This document shows positions 27,120-35,665 of a DNA stretch of 64,000 bases, one piece after another. How positions within the stretch are numbered: the stretch's first letter is position 1; each line of letters opens with the position of its first letter. The stretch is from Actinokineospora xionganensis (GTDB taxonomy: Bacteria > Actinomycetota > Actinomycetes > Mycobacteriales > Pseudonocardiaceae). Below the pieces are notes generated by a model. It was not told the origin of the DNA and made no database searches. It saw only the letters and a program-made list of their open reading frames with translations. The DNA lies in contig NZ_JABVED010000004.1 in the NCBI RefSeq assembly GCF_014323725.1, positions 1 through 64,000 on the forward strand, read 5' to 3'. The position numbers were made by a program, and so were the translations under genes.

Positions 27120-27159
27120 GGCGGTGGTGCGCGCGAACGGCACCGCGCGCACCACCGCC
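27120..27159 (+). terminator. strong terminator of the amino-sugar operon
   Basis: A perfect 16-bp inverted repeat (GGCGGTGGTGCGCGCG with CGCGCGCACCACCGCC) and an 8-nt loop begin 6 nt after the GH20 stop. It separates that operon from the GntR gene. Confidence 0.88.
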
Positions 27160-27185
27160 ACCACCGTCCGCGAGAGGAAACCCCC

Positions 27186-27905
27186 ATGGACGCCAAGTAC
27201 CGGCTGGTCGCCGACCAACTGATCGCCGCGATCGACCGGGGTGAGTACCCGGTGGGCAGTGTGCTGCCGCCGCTGCGGGAACTGACCGCGCGATTCGACG
27301 TCGCCCGCGGCACCGCCCGCGCGGCGGTCGCGGTGCTGGTCGGCGAGGGCCTGGCGGTGGTCAGGCAAGGTGTCGGAACCCTGGTGTGCGCGTCAAGACC
27401 CACCTCCCGGCCGACTCCGCCGCCGCCGCCCGCTTCACCCCGCCCAGGCCTCCCCGAGGTCGTGCTGAGCGGGTGGACGAGCGCGGACGCCGAGGTCGCG
27501 ACGAGGCTCGGTGTGGCGTCGGGGAGTCTGGTCGTCCACCGGATCCGCCATCACCGCACCGGTCGCCGGGTCGTGCAGATCGACCAGCAGTGGGTGCCCG
27601 CCGAGGTCGCGGGCCGGATCGAGGAGCACACCGGCCAGGACATCGCCGACCGCGATGACACCCCGTACGCCAACCTGACCGACCTGATGCGCCAAGCCGG
27701 GCTCAACCCGGTGGTCGCCGCGGTCACGCTGAGCGCCCGGATGCCCGAGCAGCCCGAGTGCGCAACCATGCGCATCCAGGCCACGCGACCGGTCCTGGTC
27801 GCCCATCACGTCGTCCACGATTCCACTGGCAGGCCCGTGGAAACCACGACGACGGTCGGCTCAGCCGACCGCGCAACGCCGATGTTCACTATCCCAGTGA
27901 GCTAA
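27186..27905 (+). CDS. GntR-family regulator, HutC/UTRA type
   Basis: A 239-residue repressor: N-terminal winged HTH (YRLVADQLIAAIDRGEYPVG, then VARGTARAAVAVL), a Pro-rich linker (about 77-90) and a UTRA ligand domain (about 95-235). ATG 27186 follows GAGAGGAAA. It is downstream of the GH20 terminator and upstream of the GH2 gene, so it could regulate either. DasR-like amino-sugar control of the upstream operon is an attractive guess. The HTH is somewhat unusual (RFDVARGTARAAVAVL in place of the common VSRxTVRxAL). Confidence 0.88.
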   Translation: MDAKYRLVADQLIAAIDRGEYPVGSVLPPLRELTARFDVARGTARAAVAVLVGEGLAVVRQGVGTLVCASRPTSRPTPPPPPASPRPGLPEVVLSGWTSADAEVATRLGVASGSLVVHRIRHHRTGRRVVQIDQQWVPAEVAGRIEEHTGQDIADRDDTPYANLTDLMRQAGLNPVVAAVTLSARMPEQPECATMRIQATRPVLVAHHVVHDSTGRPVETTTTVGSADRATPMFTIPVS

Positions 27906-28062
27906 TACATCAGATGTCTATCTGGTTTAGCCCGTCCAGGTGACGCCAAAATTGGCCGTTGTATCCAGGTAGGACCGCTGTCACACTTGCCCGCGTCCCC
28001 ATCGAGCATTCCAATTATCCCGGATAGCTCCGATGTCTCCCACCGAAATAGTTGGGGGTTTC

Positions 28063-30834
28063 ATGCAGGCAGGTTTACGCGGGCCAGCCGCCGTGGCCAT
28101 CGCCATCGCCCTTGTTCCACTCTTGGTCCCCGCGACGGCGCAAGCGAGCACCGTCGCCTTCATCAGTCCGGCAGTGTCGTCACTGACGGGAACGGTCGAC
28201 CTGGAGGTCACCGCTCCCCCGGACACGACCAGTGTCCGGTTCTCGGTCGACGGGACCGCCGTCGCCGAGGTCACCAGCCAGTACGCCACCGCCACCGGCA
28301 GCGCGCGGATCTGGCGCACCGCCACCGACGCGGGCTGGTTCCCCGCGGGTGCCCACACCCTGCGGGCCGACGCGATCACCCCGTCCGGCACCGTGACCGC
28401 CACCAAGGCGGTGACCACGACCAGACCGGCCGACCCGGCCGGCACCACCTCGCTCAACGGGACCTGGTCGTTCGCCACCGAGGCCGAACTGGCCACGGGC
28501 GTCCTCGACGGCACCCAACCCGCCGCCGCCCAACCCGGATACGACGAGTCACGTCTGAGCCCGGTGCTGGTCCCGAGTTCGTATGGCGCGGTCCGGAGCA
28601 AGTGGGACTCCGCGCAGGGCAACCGCGTGCTGTACCGGCGGTCGATCGACTTGGCCCCGGCTGCCGGGCTGCGCACCCATCTCGTCTTCGAGTCCTGCTT
28701 CTTCGCCTGCCGGTACTTCCTCAACGGTGTCGAAGTGGGCACCTCCCAGGGCGGCTACCTGCCGGTGCGGCTCGACGCGACCGCCGCCGCGCGCGACGGC
28801 GCCAACACCCTCGCCGTCGTGGCGGACGGCCGGAACTCGACGACCAACGCCTTCACCACCACCCACCTCTACTGGCAGTGGGGCGGGCTGGTGCAGTCCG
28901 CGCGCGTGGAACGGGTGCGCGGGGTCGCCATCACCAACCTCACCGCCGAGGGCAGCCGGTCGGGCGTGCTCACGTTGCGCGCGCAGGGAACCAGCACCGC
29001 CACGACGGCCATCGGCATCTCGACCAAGGTCGTCGTCCGCCGCCCGGACGGCACCGAGGCGGCCAACCGCACGGTGTGGTTCAACGTCCCGGCCGGTGGC
29101 GGCGCCACCCAGCCGGTGACGATCGACCTCGGCGCGCCCGTGCTCTGGAGCCCGGCGAACCCGGCCCGGTACACCGTGGACATCGCGGTTCCGGCAGGTT
29201 ACGGCCGGTCCGTGACGCTGCGGCCGGGTTTGCGCGATGTCGCTGTGTCCGGTTCGGATGTCGTCCTCAATGGACAGGTGATGGCGAACCTGCCGGGCTT
29301 CAACCGGCACGCGGACTACCCCGGTCTCGGCCGCACCATCCCGGACGGGCTGGTGATCCGTGAGCTGCGCGAGCTGTACGCGAAGGGGTACCGCATCTTC
29401 CGGCCCGGGCACTACCCGACGACGCCCGCCGTGCTGGATGAGGCCGACCGGCTGGGCATGCTCGTCATCGAGGAGGTGTCGATCCAGCAGCTCAGCGGTA
29501 CCGCGCTGATCTCCCCCGCCGTGACCGCGTTCGCCAAGGACCAGCTGCGGCGGATGATCGACCGCGACCGCGGGCACCCAAGCGTCGTCATCTGGTCGGT
29601 CGGCAACGAGAACCACACCCAGACCGCCGAGGGCGCCGAGTACGTGCGCGACCTCATCACCTACGGCAAATCCCTGGACTCGACCCGGCTCTACACCGAG
29701 GTCAGCGCGTGGCACACCAGCGACAAGTCCTACGCGCACCAGGACATCGTGCTCGCCAACGTCTACTACGGCTGGTACGGCTCGAAGTTCACCGACGTCC
29801 CGGGCCTGCTCGACCGCATCCAGGAGCTCGCGGGCGGCAAGCCGGTCATGATCAGCGAGTACGGCGCGGAAGCGGTCAAGGGCCGGTCGAACCTCGGGTT
29901 CGGCGGCGAGTACTACCAGGGCCTGATGATCGACGAGTACAACCGGCTCGTCGGCAAGCGCCCGCACACCCTGGGGCTGATGTACTGGACCTCCACCGAG
30001 TTCGTCGCCTCCCCGACGTGGGCGGGCGGCAACCCGGAGCCGGTGGCGCCGTTGCACACCAAGGCGATGCGGACGTGGTTCGGTGAGGCGAAGCTGGGCT
30101 GGCGGGTGATGTTCGCGCCGGTGCGCATCCGGGAGGTCGCGCCGTTCACCTCGTCGGCCACGGTGACGATCGACGACGTCAGCGGGAAGGGCGCGTCCGG
30201 CACGCTCAAGGTGACGCCACCCAGCGGGTTCACCGGCCCGGCCGACCGGCCGTTCAGCGTGCCGCCGGGCGGGTCGACGACGGTCAGTGTGCCCCTCACC
30301 GGGCAGTTCCCGAAGGCGGGCACCGATGGCACTCCCGGGCTGGTGCGTGCCGTCATCGACGCGGACACCGAAGCGCAGCCGCGGCCGCTGTGGCCCGCCC
30401 CGAGCGGTGCCCTCGCGCTCGATGCCGGCGCAGACACCTCGCCGATCGCACCCGGGTACCAACGACTCGGGACGTCCACCGCGTACAGCGCGGGCACCGG
30501 TTTCGGCTGGGTCGGCACGGCTCCGCAGCAGCGCGACCGGGCCAACCCGGACGACCTGCGCCGCGACTTCGCCACCGACACCGCCGCCCGCACCCTGCGG
30601 ATCACGGTGCCGTCCGGCGGCCGGACGGTGCACGTCCTGGTCGGCGACCGGCAGTACGTCGCCGACCCGATGCGGATCAGTGTCGGAGGCACGACGGTGC
30701 TCGACACCGCGGCCCTGCCGAAGGGCTCGTTCCGCTGGCACGCCGTCGCGCTGAGCGGCGGCACGCACGACCTGGTGATCTCCGCGACGGCCGCGGGCAC
30801 CTACTGGAAGCTCGCCGCGCTGGTCGTCTCATGA
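28063..30834 (+). CDS. secreted GH2-family glycosidase (beta-galactosidase/beta-glucuronidase-like)
   Basis: A 923-residue exported enzyme. The signal peptide (MQAGLRGPAAVAIAIALVPL, ending near TAQAS) is followed by an Ig-like segment, a GH2 sugar-binding jelly roll (about 130-290), a GH2 sandwich domain and the catalytic barrel. The acid/base Glu is in WSVGNENHTQ (about 514) and the nucleophile Glu in VMISEYGAEA (about 598). A further C-terminal sandwich region follows. ATG 28063 is preferred (GGGGG a few bases upstream and a better signal peptide) over ATG 28033. The sugar-acid catabolic genes downstream make a uronic-acid or galactose-containing substrate likely. Confidence 0.88.
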   Translation: MQAGLRGPAAVAIAIALVPLLVPATAQASTVAFISPAVSSLTGTVDLEVTAPPDTTSVRFSVDGTAVAEVTSQYATATGSARIWRTATDAGWFPAGAHTLRADAITPSGTVTATKAVTTTRPADPAGTTSLNGTWSFATEAELATGVLDGTQPAAAQPGYDESRLSPVLVPSSYGAVRSKWDSAQGNRVLYRRSIDLAPAAGLRTHLVFESCFFACRYFLNGVEVGTSQGGYLPVRLDATAAARDGANTLAVVADGRNSTTNAFTTTHLYWQWGGLVQSARVERVRGVAITNLTAEGSRSGVLTLRAQGTSTATTAIGISTKVVVRRPDGTEAANRTVWFNVPAGGGATQPVTIDLGAPVLWSPANPARYTVDIAVPAGYGRSVTLRPGLRDVAVSGSDVVLNGQVMANLPGFNRHADYPGLGRTIPDGLVIRELRELYAKGYRIFRPGHYPTTPAVLDEADRLGMLVIEEVSIQQLSGTALISPAVTAFAKDQLRRMIDRDRGHPSVVIWSVGNENHTQTAEGAEYVRDLITYGKSLDSTRLYTEVSAWHTSDKSYAHQDIVLANVYYGWYGSKFTDVPGLLDRIQELAGGKPVMISEYGAEAVKGRSNLGFGGEYYQGLMIDEYNRLVGKRPHTLGLMYWTSTEFVASPTWAGGNPEPVAPLHTKAMRTWFGEAKLGWRVMFAPVRIREVAPFTSSATVTIDDVSGKGASGTLKVTPPSGFTGPADRPFSVPPGGSTTVSVPLTGQFPKAGTDGTPGLVRAVIDADTEAQPRPLWPAPSGALALDAGADTSPIAPGYQRLGTSTAYSAGTGFGWVGTAPQQRDRANPDDLRRDFATDTAARTLRITVPSGGRTVHVLVGDRQYVADPMRISVGGTTVLDTAALPKGSFRWHAVALSGGTHDLVISATAAGTYWKLAALVVS

Positions 30835-30863
30835 CCCGCGCCCGATTTCGACCTGGAGCAACA

Positions 30864-33140
30864 ATGACCACCATTCGAGCCGCGGCGACGGCACTGGCGT
30901 TATGCGGCCTGGTCGCTGTCGCCACGCCCGCGTCCGCCCAGACCGCGGTACAGCGCGTGCTGTACGCCTCCCCCAGCGGTTCAGGAACCGCGTGCACGGC
31001 CACCGCGCCGTGTTCACTCGACGGCGCGAGGGCCGTCGTGCGCACGCTCGTGCCGACCATGACCGGCGACCTCGTGGTGACGCTGGCAGGCGGCACCTAT
31101 GCCAGGGCGAGCACGTTCGAGCTCGGTCCGCAGGACTCCGGGCGCAACGGCTTCCGGGTGGTGTGGACGGCGGCGGCGGGCGCGAAACCGGTGTTCAGCG
31201 GGGCGAAGACCGTCTCCGGGTGGCAGAAGTGGGACGCAGCCAAGGAAATCTGGCGGGCACCGCTGCCCGCGGGCACGAGTCCGCGCCAGCTCTACGTCAA
31301 CGGCTCGCCGCGACCGCGCGCGGCCGGGGCGGGCTGCGAGAAGGCGGTGTGCCCGGCCGACGCGACAGGGCTGGGCGGCGCCTCGGCCACCGGGGTCGCG
31401 GGGTTGCGGCACCCGGAGGACGTGGAGGCGTCGATCAAGGTCCGGTGGCGCAACTACCGCTGCGGGGTCGCTTCGGTGTCCGGCGACAAACTCGTGATGC
31501 GGCAGCCGTGCTGGAAGAACTCCGCCTCCGGGACCAACCGCACCGGGCCCTACTGGGATTCGACCACAGTGGACTCGGGCCGGTACACCGGTGTCGCCTT
31601 CTTCGAGAACGCCTACGAGCTGATCGACCGCCCCGGTGAGTGGTACGCGAACACCCATGACGGTTACCTGTACTACAAGGTGAACTACCCCGGCAGCGAC
31701 CCGAACACCGGCACCTTCGAGGTCCCGGCGACCGAGACTCTGCTGCGGCTGGGCGGATCCACGACCGACCCCGTCCACGACCTCACCGTCAACGGGATCA
31801 CCTTCGCGTACGCCACCTGGCAGCAGCCGAAGTCCGACGAGGGCTACGCGGGTACGCAGGCCGGGCTCACCCTGACCGGGTTCACCGGACCCGTGGACCA
31901 CGCCGGCCGCTACTACACGAAGCCCGCAGCGGCTGTGCACGTGCGGACCGGCCGGGGTGTGACCGTCAGCGGCTCGACGTTCACCCACCTCGGCGGCGCC
32001 GGGATCAAGCTGGAGACCGGCACCCAGCGGTCGACGGTCACCCGCAACACGTTCACCGACATCTCCGGCGGCGCGGTCCTGGTGGGCGACACCGAGCCCA
32101 ATCCGCCCGCGGAGCTGGTGTCGCTGGCGAACACGGTCTCCTACAACACGATCACGTGGGTGGCCAAGGAGTTCACCGACTCGGTCGCGATCTGGTCGGG
32201 GTATGACGCCGAGCTGTCGGTGGACCACAACACGATCGCGAACGTGCCGTATTCGGGCATCAGCGTCGGCTGGGGCTGGAACCAGCCCGAGGCCCAGAAG
32301 CCGGTGCTGCGCGACAACCGGATCACCAACAACGCGATCACCAACGTGCTGATGCCCACCGGCGGGCAGCACGACGGCGGCGCGATCTACACCCAGGGCC
32401 CGCAACCGCGCTCGGTGATCTCGGGCAACTACCTCAACCGGAGTGAGTACGAGGGCACCGAACGCGACGGGAACGGGGTCTACCTCGACGAGCAGAGCTC
32501 GTACCTGACCGTGGAGCGCAACGTGATCCTGCGCGTCGGCGGCAAGTGGGTGTCCAACTGGGCCGGGTACGGCATCCAGAACACGGCGCGGAACAACTGG
32601 ACCGACACGTGGGCGCCCGCGCTGTCAGGCACCGGCAGCACCATGGTCGACAACCAGACGAGCCTGGCCACGCTGCCGGAGGAGGCCCTGGCGGTCGCTC
32701 GGTCGGCGGGCGCTTCGGCGACGACTGTGGAGCAGATCGTTCCCGACTTCGCCCGGGGCAAACCCGCGACGCAGTCGTCGACCTCGAGCGCGGCTGGGCT
32801 GGCCAACGATGCGAACACCTACAACTCCAGCCAGACCTTGTCGCAGGCACAGCCGTATTGGCAGGTCGACCTAGGGGCGTCACGGCAAGTCCGCCAGGTG
32901 GAGATCTGGAACCCGAACGCGGTGGCCGCGCTGAGCGACTTCTACGTGCTGGTGTCGGACAGTCCGATCACCGCGGCGGGGCTGGCTGAGGCCCGGGCGC
33001 AGGCCGGGGTGTCGTCGTACCACCATGCGGCGAGGGCGTTGCGGCCGAGCTTGCTGGACATCGGCCGGACCGGGCGCTACGTCCGTGTCCAGCTCGCGGG
33101 GACGGCCGCGCTGTCCCTCTCGGAGGTCAAGGTCCACTGA
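30864..33140 (+). CDS. secreted right-handed beta-helix protein with C-terminal F5/8C-like domain
   Basis: A 758-residue exported protein. The signal peptide (ending ASAQT) is followed by a pectate-lyase-fold repeat domain (about 25-610) with ladder segments such as GRGVTVSGSTFTHLGGAGIK and NTFTDISGGAVLVGD. A discoidin-like carbohydrate-binding module (about 627-758) starts at ARGKPATQSS. Such proteins are polysaccharide lyases or exo-glycosidases; the catalytic residues are not recognisable by eye. ATG 30864 has GGAG at proper spacing; an ATG at 30831 overlapping the GH2 stop is a possible longer start. It is coupled to the GH2 gene, so both probably attack the same glycan. Confidence 0.82.
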   Translation: MTTIRAAATALALCGLVAVATPASAQTAVQRVLYASPSGSGTACTATAPCSLDGARAVVRTLVPTMTGDLVVTLAGGTYARASTFELGPQDSGRNGFRVVWTAAAGAKPVFSGAKTVSGWQKWDAAKEIWRAPLPAGTSPRQLYVNGSPRPRAAGAGCEKAVCPADATGLGGASATGVAGLRHPEDVEASIKVRWRNYRCGVASVSGDKLVMRQPCWKNSASGTNRTGPYWDSTTVDSGRYTGVAFFENAYELIDRPGEWYANTHDGYLYYKVNYPGSDPNTGTFEVPATETLLRLGGSTTDPVHDLTVNGITFAYATWQQPKSDEGYAGTQAGLTLTGFTGPVDHAGRYYTKPAAAVHVRTGRGVTVSGSTFTHLGGAGIKLETGTQRSTVTRNTFTDISGGAVLVGDTEPNPPAELVSLANTVSYNTITWVAKEFTDSVAIWSGYDAELSVDHNTIANVPYSGISVGWGWNQPEAQKPVLRDNRITNNAITNVLMPTGGQHDGGAIYTQGPQPRSVISGNYLNRSEYEGTERDGNGVYLDEQSSYLTVERNVILRVGGKWVSNWAGYGIQNTARNNWTDTWAPALSGTGSTMVDNQTSLATLPEEALAVARSAGASATTVEQIVPDFARGKPATQSSTSSAAGLANDANTYNSSQTLSQAQPYWQVDLGASRQVRQVEIWNPNAVAALSDFYVLVSDSPITAAGLAEARAQAGVSSYHHAARALRPSLLDIGRTGRYVRVQLAGTAALSLSEVKVH

Positions 33141-33157
33141 CGCGGGTGGCGGCGTGC

Positions 33158-34108
33158 TCAGCGCAGCTGGGCGCGCCGCCACTCGCCGTACGTCGGGCTG
33201 CGGGTGGCGGTTTCCTCATACGAGTCGTGGGCCAGCTCGGCGAGGGTGTCGGCGTGGGCGGCGAGGGGGCCGTGGGTGTTCCAGGCGAGCACATGCCGGT
33301 ACCACAGCGGGGTTCGGCTGATCGGACGCACGACCACGCCGTCCGGCGGCACACAGGTGGCCTGGCACAGCGAGGCCACCCGCAGACTGCGGATCAGGTC
33401 GAAGACCAGGACGCCCTCCACCTGGTGGGCGATGCGGGGTTCGACCCCCGCCTGCCCGAAGACCTCCGTGTAGTACTCCCACACCCGGTCGTCGTCGTCC
33501 GGCGGCAGCGTCCACTCGATCGCGGCCAGGTCCTGGAGATCCACTTCGGAGTTCTCGGTGAGTGGGTGGTCGGCCGGAAGCAGGGCGAAGATCGGCTCGG
33601 TGTGCACGGGCAGCAGCGTCACCCCTGGTCGGGGGGCGATCTCGTAGCCGGGACAGTCACCGACCACAGCCACCTCCAGCCTGCCCTCGGCGACCAGTTC
33701 GATCAGCGGGGTGGCACAGGACTGGGCGCGGGTGGTGAAGTCAGCCTCGGGAAACGTTGTCCGCAGCCTGCTGATCAGCGCCCCGGCGAACCCGGCGTTC
33801 ACCGTGCCGATCCGCAGCACCGCCAGCGACTCGCCGGAGCTGAGGGTGGCGGCGAGTTTGAGGTCGTCGAGTGCGGGAAGCACCGCCCGGGCGCGGGAGA
33901 GCACCAGGTTGCCGAGGGCGGTGGGGACGGCGCCGCGCCGGTCGCGGGTGAACAGCGGGCCGCCGAGGACCCGTTCGACCCGCTGCAGCTGGGCGGTGAG
34001 GCCGGGTTGCGCCATCCGCAGGGCGGCGGCCGCTCTGGTCAGGCTGCCGGTCTCCGCGATCGCGCAGACGACACGCAGATGCCGGACCTCGAGTTCCATG
34101 ACACGCAC
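33158..34108 (-). CDS. LysR-family transcriptional regulator
   Basis: A 316-residue regulator with the LysR HTH (LRVVCAIAETGSLTRAAAAL, then QRVERVLGGPLFTR) and a periplasmic-binding-like effector domain. It starts at GTG 34108 or at the in-phase ATG 34099 (MELEVRHLRVV). It is convergent with the beta-helix gene and divergent from the M64 peptidase gene, which it may regulate. No sugar-specific signature is visible. Confidence 0.9.
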   Translation of the reverse strand: MRVMELEVRHLRVVCAIAETGSLTRAAAALRMAQPGLTAQLQRVERVLGGPLFTRDRRGAVPTALGNLVLSRARAVLPALDDLKLAATLSSGESLAVLRIGTVNAGFAGALISRLRTTFPEADFTTRAQSCATPLIELVAEGRLEVAVVGDCPGYEIAPRPGVTLLPVHTEPIFALLPADHPLTENSEVDLQDLAAIEWTLPPDDDDRVWEYYTEVFGQAGVEPRIAHQVEGVLVFDLIRSLRVASLCQATCVPPDGVVVRPISRTPLWYRHVLAWNTHGPLAAHADTLAELAHDSYEETATRSPTYGEWRRAQLR

Positions 34109-34270
34109 GGTAATTCGTGGCCCGGCCGCTGACCAGACCGTAACGGGCCGCGCTCGTCAACGGAACCGCAAGATCCATACGGTTCCTGGATGGAAATCTG
34201 AGAGTACCGGCGGGCCCCTGACGAAACCGATGGTTGGTCTCCCTGCGACTGAGCCATTGAAGGGGCAGCA

Positions 34271-35491
34271 ATGCGCCGTAAATCGATACTCCTGGCTTTA
34301 CTGGCCACGGCCATGATGGCGGTCAGCCTCCCGGACATCCGGCAGGCGAGCGCCGCACCGGACGAAGAAACCCGCACCGACGTGCTTGAGGTTTTCAGTC
34401 CCGACGGCACTATCAGCCGTCGCCCGGTCACCCGGCCCGCGATCGAGTTGCCCGCCCGGGCCCAGGCGGTGGCGGCGGCCGAGGTGATCCCGATCGAGAT
34501 CAACGGGCCCAGTGCGAGCCGGTTCGACCTGGTCTTCGTGGGTGACGGCTACACCAGTGCCCAGCTCGGCACCTATGGGGAGCACGTGCGCGGCAAGCTC
34601 GCGGAGATCATGGCGGTGGAGCCGTTCAAGAGCTACCGCGGGCAGTTCAACGTCTGGCAGGTCAACGTGATCTCGCCGGAGTCGGGGGTCGACAACGATC
34701 CGTCCTACGGCATTCGGCGTAACACCGCGTTGGACATGTACTTCTGGTGCGGCAACATCGAACGGCTGCTGTGCGTCAACGAGACCAAGGCTCGTCAGTA
34801 CGCCTCTTCGGCTGAGGATGTCGATCAGGTGATCGCTCTGGCGAACACCACGAAGTACGGCGGGGCCGGTGGCAACGTGGCGACCTCTTCGGGCGGAAAC
34901 GCTCTCGCCGGTCAGATCGTGGTGCACGAGCTGGGGCACTCGATCGGTGGGCTGGCTGACGAGTACACGTACGGCGGTGGTGACTGCTATCCGTACCGGG
35001 AGCCTCGGGAGATCAACTCCTCCCGGTATACGGCTGAGCAGATGCGGCAATACCAGGCCAAGTGGTATCGGTGGCTCGGGCAGGTTTCGCCTGATGGTGG
35101 GGTGGTCGACACGTATACCGGGTCTAGTTACTACACAAGGTGTGTGTATCGGCCTACGGACAACTCATTGATGCGGTCGTTGGGTCGGGCGTTCAATCTG
35201 CCGGGGCGGGAGGCGATGATCGCCGCTCTCTACAAGGAGACTGGGGTTGTGGAGGCCGCGGCTTCGGATGAGAGCGAGTCGCCGTGGGTTTTGCCTCTTG
35301 GTGGTGCTTCCGTCACTTGGACGCTGGACGGTCAGCCTGCCGGCACCGGGACGCACTTCGCGGCGCCCGCGTTGTCGCCCGGGGCGCATGAGGTGGTGGC
35401 GACTGTCACTGACTCGACTTCGGCGGTGCTGGATCCTGAGTTGCGCAAGCGGTATATGACTCGGCGGATCTCTTGGATCATCGGCGAGTAG
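34271..35491 (+). CDS. secreted M64-family zinc metallopeptidase
   Basis: A 406-residue exported protein. The signal peptide (MRRKSILLALLATAMMAVSL, cleavage near SAAP) and a short propeptide lead to the peptidase core. The zinc site VVHELGHSIGGLADEY (about residue 217) and the preceding block RFDLVFVGDGYTSAQ are characteristic of the M64 (IgA peptidase) family. A roughly 90-residue C-terminal Ig-like segment follows. Third-position G/C is visibly lower in the last third than in neighbouring genes. Likely role: extracellular protein digestion. It is divergent from the LysR gene. Confidence 0.88.
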   Translation: MRRKSILLALLATAMMAVSLPDIRQASAAPDEETRTDVLEVFSPDGTISRRPVTRPAIELPARAQAVAAAEVIPIEINGPSASRFDLVFVGDGYTSAQLGTYGEHVRGKLAEIMAVEPFKSYRGQFNVWQVNVISPESGVDNDPSYGIRRNTALDMYFWCGNIERLLCVNETKARQYASSAEDVDQVIALANTTKYGGAGGNVATSSGGNALAGQIVVHELGHSIGGLADEYTYGGGDCYPYREPREINSSRYTAEQMRQYQAKWYRWLGQVSPDGGVVDTYTGSSYYTRCVYRPTDNSLMRSLGRAFNLPGREAMIAALYKETGVVEAAASDESESPWVLPLGGASVTWTLDGQPAGTGTHFAAPALSPGAHEVVATVTDSTSAVLDPELRKRYMTRRISWIIGE

Positions 35492-35574
35492 GTGTGTTTG
35501 GGTGGTTCGGTCCTGCCCCTTGCGTTGTCGGGGCGGTGGGAGGCGGGCCAACCACCAAACATGCCGTTGGGATT

Positions 35575-35610
35575 GGCCCGTCGCCATTGGTAGTGATTTG
35601 ACGACGGGCC
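35575..35610. terminator. bidirectional terminator hairpin
   Basis: A perfect 9-bp stem (GGCCCGTCG with CGACGGGCC) and an 18-nt loop lie between the convergent M64 and beta-helix genes. A competing GGGCCAA/TTGGCCC pair overlaps it on the left. Confidence 0.65.
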
Positions 35611-35665
35611 TCTCCCGGTTCCTTGGGCTCCTTGGCTGCTTAGGTCGCTCGCGCTTCTGTGCTGA